A DNA stretch of 64,000 nucleotides from Chlorokybus atmophyticus (GCA_009103225.1 RHPI01002262.1:162612-226611); one strand, 5' to 3'. Positions 11,299 to 21,603 are shown, counted from the first letter of the stretch. Translations and numbers: made by a program. Notes: generated from the letters alone by a model not told the origin.

Positions 11299-12912
11299 AC
11301 CTGTAGAAATGAGTTTCCGCAAATCAGGTTGGATCCGCAACTTTGTAATGGACGGAGCCGGACATTATTTGCAAATTTTACGGCAAATCCGTATATATGT
11401 TGTAGCTGCAGCCGGAGTTTTATTGCGACCTGTCACAAGCGGCAATCCGCCGGTGACGATCGTAAGTACTGGATCCCCAACAACGTTAAGGGTTTGGTGT
11501 TTACGTAATTAAGGGTTGAGGCCGTGAGAAAGACTGATGTAAGTCGCAATTACAGTTGTGACCAATTCGTTAACAATGCGTCTTTACTCCCAAACGCAAT
11601 TGAAGACTCGACGATAACATTAGAGTGCACTTAGGTTGCATGTTAAAGCTGTACACATCATCATTAATATTGTGACCTGTTCCATCAACGATACGAGACT
11701 TCATACTAAACAAACTCGGAACGCTAGGATCGATCCATAATTACAAACCATAACAACTTTGACGACCTCATCATTGCCAATTTGCCGGTTTAACCCCGCG
11801 GCCTATTCATGGCTCGCTTGCCTCGCGGCCTGCTAGTAGAAGGCTGCGACTTGCATGTATAATCATTGGTAAACCGTGGTAGCACATGAGGTAAACATGT
11901 AAAGACTTGACCCCAACTCCGCAAACAACCTTGCGCCAGCAAATGACGCAGTGCGCATAATGCAAACATCTGCCGGTGATTACGCGCTGTAATTGGGACA
12001 AAACGGCAAGTCAAACAAAGTCTCCCTCCCCAATTCGCATTTACAGTGGTAAATTACACCTTTATCTTTTTGATACAAATGGTATATATGTACATGTATA
12101 TAAATATATATATATATGTGAATGTATATATATACATACATGTATGTGTGAATATATGTATGTATGTATATATATGTATACATATACTGGTATACACATA
12201 CTAGTAGTGCCATTGTATGCAGCTGTTGGTGCATGCGTGATGCATGCATTGCGGCATGTGAGACAATTGAGGCAGCCGCTGTAAAGTTTATACACTTTGG
12301 TTTATATACCAAACAATCGCGTCACATGTATGTGTTGTCGTCGTAGTCTAGCTGGTCAATGTTTAGGTCCTGTTGTTGCTTGCTAGCCTCAAAAGCTATT
12401 CCGCCCAGGTTCGAAATTCGGCGATTGAGACAAATACGCTGTACTGTGGCTCGTTTGGTTTTTCGCCGCGAACTGCGGGTGTAACATTTCTGGTTAGAGC
12501 ACGCATTCAGATTAATCCCCTAACCTCACAGGTTCTTCCGCGCAGGTTCAAAACTCGGCGATAGAGACAAAAAACCCTGTGCTGTGGCCTTTTTTGTTTT
12601 TTCGCCGCGAACTGCGGCCGTAACATTTCTTGTTAGATCAAGCATTAAGATTAATCCCTTTAATACATGATCTAACCAAAAATTAGTACGGGATGTGGCT
12701 TTTATTAAGGTTTTAAAAAGACGAATACCGAACTTATTGCACATCAGCTAATTGATCTTAATGGCAGTTCGATATTAAACAAAGTTGTGGCTGCAGCAGC
12801 AAAAAGTGCAAAATGGATATGTTGCTTGCATATGGATCCCTGATTAAGTTATAGCAGGATTTCCATTTGAATTGTGGGCAAGGCCGAACTGTTGGGGGGC
12901 CATTTCTATCGG
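11299..12912. mobile_element. Insertion in gag region containing R1 copy 2
   Basis: The left edge begins CTGTAGAAATG and the right edge ends CATTTCTATCGG, so the ends are loosely inverted. Flanks resemble each other (TTCGCCAC on the left, GCGCCCAC on the right), a possible imperfect target duplication. Proline-rich gag-like sequence before it and gag-like sequence after it suggest it interrupts one reading region. The distal 577 bp are the R1 repeat. About 12,075-12,190 is a TA/TATG microsatellite. I see no transposase. Confidence 0.4.
12336..12912 (+). repeat. tRNA-headed repeat family R1, copy 2
   Basis: This is an inverted partner of 9066-9655. It starts with a tRNA-like stretch at about 12,336-12,425 (A-box-like TAGTCTAGCTGGT, B-box-like GGTTCGAAATTC, ends TCGTCG and CGGCGA able to pair). 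A duplicated block of about 145 bp with CGCCGCGAACTGCGG follows, then the shared GGGGGGCCATTTCTA tail. The anticodon stem is not formed, so it is tRNA-derived rather than a tRNA gene. Confidence 0.5.
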
Positions 12913-13815
12913 TGCGCCCACTTTTGTCATGCCATCGCTAGGCGTCGCACCAGGCGCGCCTTGCGACGCTGGCGGACGAAGCGTGCCAGCGCCGCTGCCG
13001 CCTTCGACAACCTCGCGGCGACCCTCGATGTTGAGTTTGGGCTACATGCATGCTCAGAATCCTCAGGCAGCGACTGATGTGGCTGCGTTGCTAGCAGCGG
13101 GTGGCTTGCAGGCGCTGCTATGATGCATGGTGTATGTAAAGCTAAGCGTGGGCCAATGGACGCTCGCGCGCGTGGAGAGTGTGATCGCTGCCGCGGGCCT
13201 CTTTCTTGTTCGCACGCTACCCGCCAACCAGCCCCTGCAGGTCTTGGCCTCTGCCCTAACCTTGGCGAGTGCCAACCCCTCTACAATTGCACCACCACTA
13301 GCGGCGCAGCCGGCCGCTTTCATACCTCACCCCACCGTGCCTCCAGCTGTGGGAGCTAACCCCTCTGCAATCGCACCCCAGCTGACGACGCAACCAGCCC
13401 CATGCACACCTCACCCCACAGTGCCTACAGCTGCAACGCCTGGGCGCTCGTTCGCGGAGGCGAAAGGCATGAAGCTGGCAGCTGATGGCATACATGTCAC
13501 CCACTTCACGCCCACCTCACACTTTGTGCATGTCCGCAACAACATTGTTAACCGCTTCACAGGAGATGCGGCGCACAAGGGATTGTTGCAGCAACTACAC
13601 AAATCGAAGATGATCACGGACACGGAGTACCCGCTCATGGCGGCGTACGTACATGTGCTGCTTGAAAGGTGTTTGTACAAAGAGTTTGAGGACGTTCCTC
13701 TTCACTGTTCGGGGAGGACTGCGCTCGGGCCCTTGAGGCGAGTAAATTGGACCTGTCCATAGAGTACGCGGAGGCGCATCTCATCACCGAGCTGCTGGAC
13801 TTCTACACGGAGGTG
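12913..13815 (+). pseudogene. Retroelement gag-like frames, segment before the DNA transposon
   Basis: Plus-strand frames at about 12,913-13,123 and 13,127-13,700 encode Pro/Ala-rich sequence with repeated TPHPTVP and IAPQL-like units. A more globular part follows (HVTHFTPTSHFVHVRNNIVNRF, cited here only as a region at 13,492-13,560). Near 13,700 the sense frame shifts by one and continues LFGEDCARALEASKLDLS up to FYTEV at 13,815. There the CACTA-like element interrupts it. Reading resumes at 15,689 in the same frame (see 15,686-16,140). I call it gag from position; it has no visible zinc knuckle. Confidence 0.5.
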
Positions 13816-15685
13816 CACACCGATTGACAACAAAGGACCATAAATGGTCCGTACCCTCGAACCGGGATTTTCCCCTGCTAAGTGAATTCCGTGGACCATG
13901 TCTGGTCGGACTGTCATTGACAGTCCGACCATGCATGGTCCAAAACTCACGTGAACGGTCCCATGTTTTTTTGGGGTCGCACCATGTCTGGTCCGGCCTG
14001 TTTACGGTCGCGTCAGGACCAGGTACGAGCCAGTCAGCGGACCAGGGACTTAACAAAAACATTTATTTCACAATCATTACTGGTCCGGCCAGCGGACCAC
14101 CGACCGCAATATTTATTTATAAGCATCAGATGTAATGCAAATGACGGAAAAGTGCTCTATCTTGAGCCGGCAGCACCGGCCACGCCCGACCTGCGGGGCC
14201 GCAGGCTGCAGCGCACGAGGCCGCGGCGTCTTAGAAATGGTTAGTGACGAGATCATGCATCCACCGAGAGTCGAACCCAAGACCTTTGGAATACAAACAC
14301 GACACCCTAACCACTAAGCTACATGTGCACGTACCGGTAGGGACGGTGCAGTACTTGCATAATATACTGTACCTACGGCCGCTTGGCGGCGGCGGCGGAA
14401 CTGTCGGCGGCGGAAATTGCACAGGAAGTTGGCGTTGTGAATTGACAGGCCCATAGCCAGTGCATGCGCTATCAATGTGCATAGGCTGTACCAGTATTAA
14501 TCCACGGTATCACATTATTTTACGTCATTATTGATGACACAGGCAGCCGCAACTCGGCGGCTGCCAAGGTGTGTAAACTACAATGCTTTGTTGGGGGCTG
14601 TTCATGAGTATGTAACCTTGTTTGGGGTTGTGAATATCCTGGTTGCGTGCGCATACACACACCTACATGTGTACATATGTAAACATTCGTGTATAAATAC
14701 ATATACACGTTTACATGATATAATTACGAAACGACGAGCATTGCGGCACTAATGTAGGTATTTAATGGCTGATTGGACACCATGTTTGGTCGGGGCTGTC
14801 AATCATTCTGCGGTCTCATACGAGGCTATTTTAATAAGTGATGTGATTTATGTATACTTCTTAACGTATGTTTACATGAGACATACCTTGTACACGGCTC
14901 ACCCCATAATACGGCTGATATAGCCATTTAAAATGCGTATAAGATATAGATCCATTTGTGCACACGCTAATATTCATATATTTGTATTAAATGATATATA
15001 TTCAATGTTCATATATACGTAGATACTGAGATAAACGCATAGAACATGTTAATGGTGCATGTTCACAAATTTTTGCAAATACACGTACGGTGCTATGAAG
15101 TATGTTAATTGCATAGACAGCCCCTTACAGCTTAGTTGACAGCCGGCCGGCTGTCAATCAGCCGCCGACCATTTGCGGCTATCCACTTGCGGCTGTCCAC
15201 GGTGTATAGCCGACAGTCGGTGCGGCTGTCGGCTATACACGCCGTCAATTAACACGTTAAGTGCTCTTGTGCAATCAGGCAGTTGGGCAAATCATTGTAC
15301 CTTAAGTAGGTTGTTGCTACGTACTCATGACAGCGGCAGGGCCGCGGTCACTGGTCCGTGCTGCACCGTACATAGAGCGGCGCGGACCGTGCGGCACCAT
15401 GTACGGTGCATGCTAATAGGGCCACAGAACTGCGGGACCGCACCTGGTCCGCATTCAAGGGCCAGCGTACAGTACTGGTTCGTGCCGCACCATGGATGGT
15501 GCGGCACGGACCATGCGTGGTGCGCGTCGCCGCGCCAGCCATTCACGGGCCGCGGGGCCCCGAACGGACCAGGAACGGTCCGTCCTCTGCAGACCAGGCA
15601 GTCCTGGCCCGCGGGGTACGGACTATGCATGGTCCGCGGGGTCCGTGAAAGGACCATGCATGGTCCTTCAACGTCAAGCCGTGTG
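13816..15685. mobile_element. CACTA-like non-autonomous DNA transposon, copy A
   Basis: The 1,870-bp element has terminal inverted repeats: left CACACCGATTGAC, right end reverse-complement CACACGGCTTGACG. They continue into inverted GGACCAT/ATGGTCC blocks. It is flanked by the 3-bp direct repeat GTG (13,813-13,815 and 15,686-15,688). CAC termini with a 3-bp target duplication are typical of the EnSpm/CACTA superfamily, although these ends are CACAC rather than CACTA. No transposase is encoded. Both subterminal zones are dense in GGTCC/GGACC palindromes. It sits in the retroelement gag region and is closely related to copy B. Confidence 0.85.
14251..14323 (-). tRNA. tRNA-like sequence inside transposon copy A
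   Basis: On the minus strand the segment contains TAGCTTAGTGGTTAGG (A box) and GGTTCGACTCT (B box) at tRNA-like spacing. It is conserved in copy B at 21,531-21,603. The anticodon arm does not pair cleanly and the acceptor stem is partial, so a working tRNA is unlikely. It is best read as a captured tRNA-derived sequence or SINE head with a possible pol III promoter. Confidence 0.4.
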
Positions 15686-16140
15686 GTGCGGAAGGAGGCA
15701 GCCACTCAGCTTGGACAATACCAACACATGACAAGGTACGCGCGTTTGTTGCAGGGTATGCCTTTGTGTCGCGCCTCTCCATTCCTTTATCCAACATTCT
15801 ACTTCAAGCACTGCCTCGGGCAGCTGCACACCACTCATGAGCCTGCAAGCCTCCTTGTGCTGCCCTCGGGGCAAAGCCGAGGAGAGCTTGTTGCCGTCCA
15901 GGCATGGCCTGTGACGTGCTCTGCATGGCCATGCTTAATGTTTATTCACCGGCACAGGTGTTTCCAAACCAACCTTGCCATAGCCGCTCCCCAATGGTGG
16001 AGACAAGGCCAAAGGAGCTGCACCTGCAAGTGGCGTGGTCAACGCCACCAACAATGGCAGCAACAATAACCACAATAGCAAGGAAGCCGCTGCCGGCAAC
16101 AACAGAGGGTGGCGTAGATACCAAGACAGGAAGGCGTGAG
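15686..16140 (+). pseudogene. Retroelement gag-like frame, segment after the DNA transposon
   Basis: Starting with the duplicated GTG codon the frame reads VRKEAATQLGQYQHMTRYARLL and continues open to about 16,069. A neighbouring frame with one stop then gives an Asn-rich basic tail (NNGSNNNHNSK..RGWRRYQDRKA, ending at 16,138). Joined across the transposon this is continuous with LLDFYTEV at 13,815, which supports insertion into one gag-like coding region. Asn/Arg-rich tails fit nucleic-acid binding. No catalytic motif is seen. Confidence 0.5.
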
Positions 16141-16230
16141 TAGTATAGGACGGAACTCCTGTGTATAAACCCGTGTGCAATCAATTTTATTGTTGTTGTC
16201 TTATAGCATGTGATTGCTTGAGATTGGTGC

Positions 16231-16830
16231 ATGAACTGTGTGTTTGCGCACTTGTTTACTGTTGTGTCTCATCCCAGCGTGCACGAGCCAGTCGCAAGTG
16301 CTGCGCTACCATCAGCTGATTCACCTGGCGATGCCTCCGCGGAATGCATGGTCACCAGCACACACTTCTCACTTCCCTTTCAAGCACAAAGAAGCACGCA
16401 GTCAATGCGCACCCAGCAGCTTGCAAGTGCAAACGCACGAGTGCGTAGTGCTGATTCGCTGGCCCCGCACAGCACCCAAGATGAGCACGAGGACGAAGCA
16501 GACTTTGAGGCGTGCCATCAGTTGAATGCGCAGCCTCATGCACACAACGCTGCATTCTGGCAACCAGCACGCGCGTGGCCTGCGCCGCGGCAGCACCATC
16601 CGTGGTCGGAAGAGCTGCAGACAGCGATTGTGCAAGTTGTGCTGGACAAGCTTGAGAGAGTGGGGGATGAGCCCGAGCTGCCTCTATGTTGTCGGAGGAC
16701 AGCTGGCGAGTACAGCTCAGCGCTTTCATGCACGATGCCGGTAACTTCTTAGCTGCAGGGCCACGAGCGCACTCGCATGCATGGCAGCTATGGCTGCACG
16801 CTACCAAGCACCCAATGGCGTCGCAAGTGA
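16231..16830 (+). pseudogene. Linker frame between gag and reverse transcriptase
   Basis: A 173-residue open frame (16,231-16,752) contains acidic and Gln/His-rich sequence (TQDEHEDEADFEA) followed by ELQTAIVQVVLDKLERVG. It shifts frame before the RT segment that begins about 16,831. It is probably the N-terminal part of the pol ORF and has no recognised domain. Confidence 0.4.
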
Positions 16831-18677
16831 TTGAGTTGGCTCAGCTCTGGCTACCCCTTGCATTTTCAAGGGACTGCAACAGCTCCGGAGCAGAAGTTAC
16901 GACAGGTGCAGTTGCTGCTGTGCTCAGAAGGTTGGTCGCATGCTCGCATCCGTGCTGCCCTGCGCGCATCAGCGCCTCCGCCTATTGCATTGCGCAATCG
17001 TGCCTCGTTGGAAGAGCACAAGGAGTTTGTGGTGGAGGAGCTTACCACGCTGGTGCGCACGGGGGTTATCACCCTGGTGCCAACCAATGCAGCAAAGCAG
17101 GTGATCTCGGGCATGGGGGTGATAGTTATGAGCAAGAAACGTTTGGTGGTGGATCTTCGCTACGTCAACCTCTTCCTCGCACACATACCTTTCCACTACG
17201 AGCGCTTAACGGACATGTTACACTACACCCAAGGAGCATGGCAAGCTTTGACTTGAAAAGCGGATAACACCACATTCCCATCCGCGCACGTGACACCAAT
17301 TCCTTGTGCGTCGCATTTGAAGATCAGGTGTTCAAATGGAACGTGCTCCCCTTTGGACTGAATCAAGCACGGTATGCATTTACAATGGTGCAGCTTGGCA
17401 TTCACAAGCCATTGCGAAGTGCGGGCATTGGCACCCTCAGCTACATAGACGACATGCACATGGCGCATCGCAACAAAGGGCATCTACTATGGCGTATTGA
17501 GCTGATCATGCAGCTCTGTGCGGCACTGCGCGAGTTCTTTGGACTGCCTAAGCGCAATGCTTTCCCCACCATGCGCTTGCAGCTGCTGGGGCTCATTGTG
17601 GACTCGCAAGTGGGCGCGTTCTAGGTGCCCAAGGCCAAGCTTGAGGACCTCTACATGCTGCTTAACGACACGCTGGCGCGCCCAATGCTCACCAACAGAA
17701 TGCTGGCGCGCGTAGTAGGCAAGCTAATCAGCCTACGCTTGGCCGTTCCTCCGGTGCTGCTATTTGCTAGGTCGCTCATGGAAGTAATAAACTACGCCAA
17801 CACTTGGTAAGCACCGTTTGCAGCGCCGGCCATCACAAATGAGTTCATTGCATGTTTGCGATCAGCCTTGCGGACGTACACAGCCAGCGCTTGGTGGAGA
17901 CCGCCTAGCTCCATTCTGCTGCGCGCAGATGCATCAGGAGAGAAGGGTTGGGGTGCGGTGACACCATGGGGCCACGTGCAGGGCAACTTCACGCCAGTTG
18001 AGCTGGAGCTGTCCTCGGCAGTCAAGAAAGGGCTGGCGTATGTTACCGTGGTCATAGAGGCAGCTCTCCGCTTCCCAAACCTGCGCCACACAACCGTCAT
18101 GCTTGAAGGCGACTGTCAACCAGCCCTACAAGCTCTCTCCAAGCTGGTCTCCCCTTCGCCTTACCTAAGTGCCCTGCTCTATAAGCTGTGGGGAGTGCTC
18201 AGAGCCAGGGATCTCCACTTGCGTTGCTTGTGTGTGTGTGTGTGTGTGTGTGAAGCAACGCAAGTGGAGATCCGCGCGAGCGGCTGCAATTGGAGGATTG
18301 GCTCTCCAAAACCGCGGATGCGGGCGATTGGGCCCTGCGTGCAACAACGTGTGATAGCGCGATGGGGTGCACCGACTGTAGACATGTTTGCTTTGGAGAT
18401 CAATACCGTTGCTCCCGCCTTCTTCTCCGCTTGTAACAGCCCGGGCTCGAGTGGCAACGCTCTCACCTCCGGTTTGGACTGCGCCCCGCGCGGCCTCTTG
18501 TGGGTCCTCCCGCCCTTGGCCCTGCTGGGCACGGCAGTACGGTTGGTTGCGCACGCTCAACGTGATTGCGTATTGGTTGTGCCACAATGGGCACAGAAAC
18601 CTTGGTGGCCACAAGTTCTGGGGCTACCTATTCATGAGTCCATGCTACTTCATGCACACCCAGCTTTGTTTGTGTAG
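16831..18677 (+). pseudogene. DIRS-type reverse transcriptase / RNase H (broken)
   Basis: RT motifs are visible in order: VVEELTTLVRTGVI, KKRLVVDLRYVN, then after a frame change SFDLKSG-stop-HHIPI, WNVLPFGLNQA, and the catalytic YIDDM at about 17,443. A stop at 17,622 and another at 17,807 precede the RNase H segment (ILLRADASGEKGWGAV from about 17,911, LEGDCQPALQAL). A GT-microsatellite hairpin interrupts RNase H, followed by LEDWLSKTADAGDW in another frame. The tail has the DIRS-typical VDMFALEINTVAPAFF and QKPWWPQVL stretches, ending at 18,677. Multiple lesions make this copy inactive. The converging recombinase frame overlaps its end by about 28 bp. Confidence 0.82.
18209..18273 (+). repeat. 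Perfect 21-bp stem hairpin with (GT)n loop
   Basis: GGATCTCCACTTGCGTTGCT(T) at 18,209-18,229 and its exact reverse complement at 18,253-18,273 flank a 23-nt (GT)11G loop. It lies in the RNase H region of the retroelement and breaks the protein reading. Confidence 0.95.
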
Positions 18678-19873
18678 GGTAGGAGAGTGCCTGCGCACAT
18701 CCCTAGCCCAGGCAAATACCCGCATATGGCATTCCATTTAGTGTTTACCTGATTGGACGGGCACAAGTAGTGCCGCACCATGGCCTCAGTTCGCCACAAA
18801 CCATGTTGTTGTAGCTTTGCCATGGTCATGCCTTGTCTTTGACCATGCTGCACACCGCCTCATCTGAAACTATGCAGCGTCACATGTGGCTTGTCAATGC
18901 CGCTAGCCAGCATGTGTTTGCGTAGCGCCTTGCTGGCCGCGGCAGCTTGTAGAGGTCCGTCCAGCCACCTCCTTTTGCTTCGATGCATGCCATGGAAAAC
19001 ATAACCCGTGTCAAGCTCCATGTTGTGCTGGCGCGCACACTCTACAAATTGCCCCACCTCCTTGTGCATGTCAAAAGCAATGCCACCATGCGTGAGTGTG
19101 ATGGCCCGGGGCAGCATGTCCTTCCAGTTCTTGAGCACCCCTGTGCGGACTTGTAAGCCCGCTTCTGTTTGATGTAATTGGTTTAGCTGCAGCTGGCACG
19201 CTTCGCCGCCTTTCTGCCAACTACACCACAGATACCTAAACAGTAAGTGGTCCCGCATAGGAAGCAGCACTTCAGGCCCGCTTGTGGCCTGCACTTGTGC
19301 GTCCAAGTGAGTTGAAAGCGTGCGAATGTCGCTCACTATCAGTGGCTCAGCTTGCTGAGGTTGTACACCAGCCTCGACAACCCCTCGTTGATACGCTTTT
19401 ACGTATTCTAAAACTTCGGGTGCTCGGCAAGGATTGTCAGCAGCCAGAATGCTATCCCATGCGCTTCCCCTCCCGATTCTAACAAAGCCGTTGGTCAAGC
19501 TGGTCAGCATATTGTGAAGGGACTTAACAGCTGATTGCTGTCTTCCGGTGGCGTTAGCGCATCGGGCACGAACACAGTGCTTGGGCAACCAGTACGAATG
19601 GACGTACGCCCGCACATAATGTGGGCCCACATTGGTGACGCTCTCGCTGTGCTGCTGCACGTGCTGCGCAAACTCTCGCCACACGGTGCACCACGCGCGA
19701 CGATGCCTCTCGCCAGTACCCGGCTGCCTACATGTGAATAAGCAATCGTATGAAGAAAGCGCTGCTGCATGGCTGTGTTGACAGTCGCAGGGGCATAATT
19801 TGCATGGCCGAGGTCTGCTACTTGCAAGCTGCAACCATAGTGCTCCACTACTTGCCCAAACCCAGCCCTGCAA
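18650..19873 (-). pseudogene. Tyrosine recombinase of the retroelement (one nonsense codon)
   Basis: The minus-strand frame from 19,873 encodes a phage-integrase-type recombinase. There is an N-terminal core-binding-like half, then RDHLLFRYLWCSWQKGGEAC around the first catalytic box, and THGGIAFDMHKEV. The HxxR box LHSFR lies at about 18,862. It is followed at once by TGA, where family members usually have another Arg (CGA to TGA would explain it). The frame then continues GGVQHG and reaches EAMVRHYL with the nucleophilic Tyr at about 18,755. The first box has Lys where an Arg is expected (QKGGE), a possible second defect. The gene faces the RT gene, as in Kangaroo. Confidence 0.8.
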
Positions 19874-19888
19874 ACAAATTTAGCAGTA

Positions 19889-20062
19889 ACATTGGGCTGA
19901 CCGTGCTGTGTTATCCCTCTGAGGATGAGCAGCTCAACGGCTGCTCTGTACTGCCAAATTTGTGTGAGCTGAGCAACGTTGATACACACAATAAAAAGCA
20001 TGCAACAACAAAGTTATTAACGTCTATTGCTAGATGGCTACATCAAGCAGCGACTCTGCATG
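19889..20062 (+). repeat. Split direct repeat B1 of the retroelement
   Basis: About 174 bp match 20,587-20,761 in the same orientation, starting GGGCTGACCGTGCTGT and ending near GACTCTRCATGTT. It overlaps the likely 5' part of the minus-strand recombinase gene, so that gene may be transcribed from a promoter in the repeat block. Confidence 0.8.
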
Positions 20063-20438
20063 TTCAAGCATGCTGAACAGCCTGCCCATTGGCTGAGCAT
20101 CGCAATGGGCCTACCGCTTAGCTTCTCAGCAACAATAGCCGTTGAGGAGCTGAGCACGTGCACATGCAGCACTAGAAGTGCGGCGTATTGAAAGACCGCA
20201 CAAGAGCTTACCTCTCTACCGCCCAGGGCTGGCTCAACGGCAATGTGACAAATGCCTCCGCCGCCGCTGAAGAGCCAGCCCGCTGAGCTAGCTCAGGCTG
20301 CTTCATGGCAGCCAAAGGCCAGCCTTGTACAACCTCCCTCTCCATAACCTCCAGCAGGGCAATCTCCCCGCCGCCGTCGTTGTTGTTGTTGTTCACAGCG
20401 CCCTTGGCGCTAACATTTGTTGCTTTGAACGCTATTTG
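20063..20438 (+). repeat. Split direct repeat A2 of the retroelement
   Basis: Second copy of the A repeat (see 10,008-10,385), directly abutting B1. Close identity between A1 and A2 despite decay elsewhere suggests not too distant transposition. Confidence 0.75.
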
Positions 20439-20586
20439 ACCCACCCACCCAACCCGAAGGGCCTGGGGGGCTCGCGCGAACCAACATGATCGCCCATCAG
20501 CCGTCCGTTTATGACCACAAACGGACGGCTGTGCGCACGCGACACGTGTCTGGGTGCCACCGTTCGATCAGTTCCGTTGAACTAGT

Positions 20587-20761
20587 CACGGGGCTGACCG
20601 TGCTGTATTGTCCCTCTGAGGATGAGCAACTCAACGGCTGCTCTGTACTGCTATATCTGTGTGAGCTGAGCAACGTTGATAAACTCAATAAAAAGCATGC
20701 AACAATAATGTTATTAACGTCTATTGCTAGATGGCTACATCAAGCAGCGACTCTACATGTT
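20587..20761 (+). repeat. Split direct repeat B2 (right end of the retroelement)
   Basis: Second copy of B. It is separated from A2 by about 148 bp holding a C-rich start and a palindrome around GCCGTCCGTTTATGACCACAAACGGACGGC (20,500-20,529). In canonical elements A2 and B2 abut, so those 148 bp are extra sequence or part of a longer repeat. Confidence 0.75.
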
Positions 20762-21530
20762 TAACGCATGTGCTAGTACAAATCATAACGCATGCAAGTA
20801 GCAGCCTTTTCTACATGTACTTGCTTGCTTCGCGGCTTGCTACTAGCAAGCCGCAGGGCAAGCCATAGATAGGCCGCAGGGTTGAACTTGGCAATGATGA
20901 GGTCATACAATCATTAGGGTTTATAACTGTGTGTAAAGTAATAATCGTAACACACACCTTGATAAGCCTTAACAAGGTATGTGTTACTGAGTATATATGC
21001 TCGTACTATTCATGGAACCGATCACAACGTACATGATTATCACAAATTGGGATAAATTGTGACAGACCTCACTCATGGTAGTGTCTTTTACTACCATCAC
21101 ACCGATTGACGTCAAAGGACCATAAATGGTCCGTACCCTCGAACCGGGATTTTCCCCTGCTAAGTGAATTCCGTGGACCATGTCTGGTCGGACTGTCATT
21201 GACAGTCCGACCATGCATGGTCCAAAACTCACGTGAACGGTCCCATGTTTTTTTGGGGTCGCATCATGTCTGGTCCGGCCTGTTTACGGTCGCGTCAGGA
21301 CCAGGTACGAGCCAGTTAGCGGACCAGGGACTTAACAAAAACATTTAGTTTAAGAATCATTACTGGTCCGGCTAGCGGACCATTGACCGCAATATTTATT
21401 CATAAGCATCAGATGTAATGCAAATGACGGAAAAGTGCTCTATCTTGAGCCGGCAGCACCGGCCACGCCCAACCTGCGGGACCGCAGGCTGCAGCGCACG
21501 AGGCCGCGGCGTCTTAGAAATGATTAATGA

Positions 21531-21603
21531 AGAACGCATGCATCTACCGAGAGTCGAACCCAAGACCTTTGGAATACAAACACGACACCCTAACCACTAA
21601 GCT
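21531..21603 (-). tRNA. tRNA-like sequence inside transposon copy B
   Basis: Same A-box/B-box pair as in copy A with very few changes, again on the minus strand. Its presence in both copies shows capture before the copies separated. Confidence 0.4.

Larger units (their letters stand above)
10008..20761 (+). mobile_element. Kangaroo-like DIRS retroelement, decayed and nested
   Basis: The components in order are left repeat A1, gag-like frames, reverse transcriptase plus RNase H on plus, tyrosine recombinase on minus, then repeats B1-A2-B2. A tyrosine recombinase in place of a DDE integrase, split direct repeats and an RT/RNase H define the DIRS order. A recombinase gene antiparallel to RT is the known peculiarity of Kangaroo from Volvox carteri. 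Two later insertions interrupt the gag region: 11,299-12,912 (R1 repeat) and 13,816-15,685 (CACTA-like). Removing both leaves about 7.3 kb. Frameshifts and stops in RT and YR show this copy is dead. Exact ends are inferred from repeat boundaries only. Confidence 0.72.
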
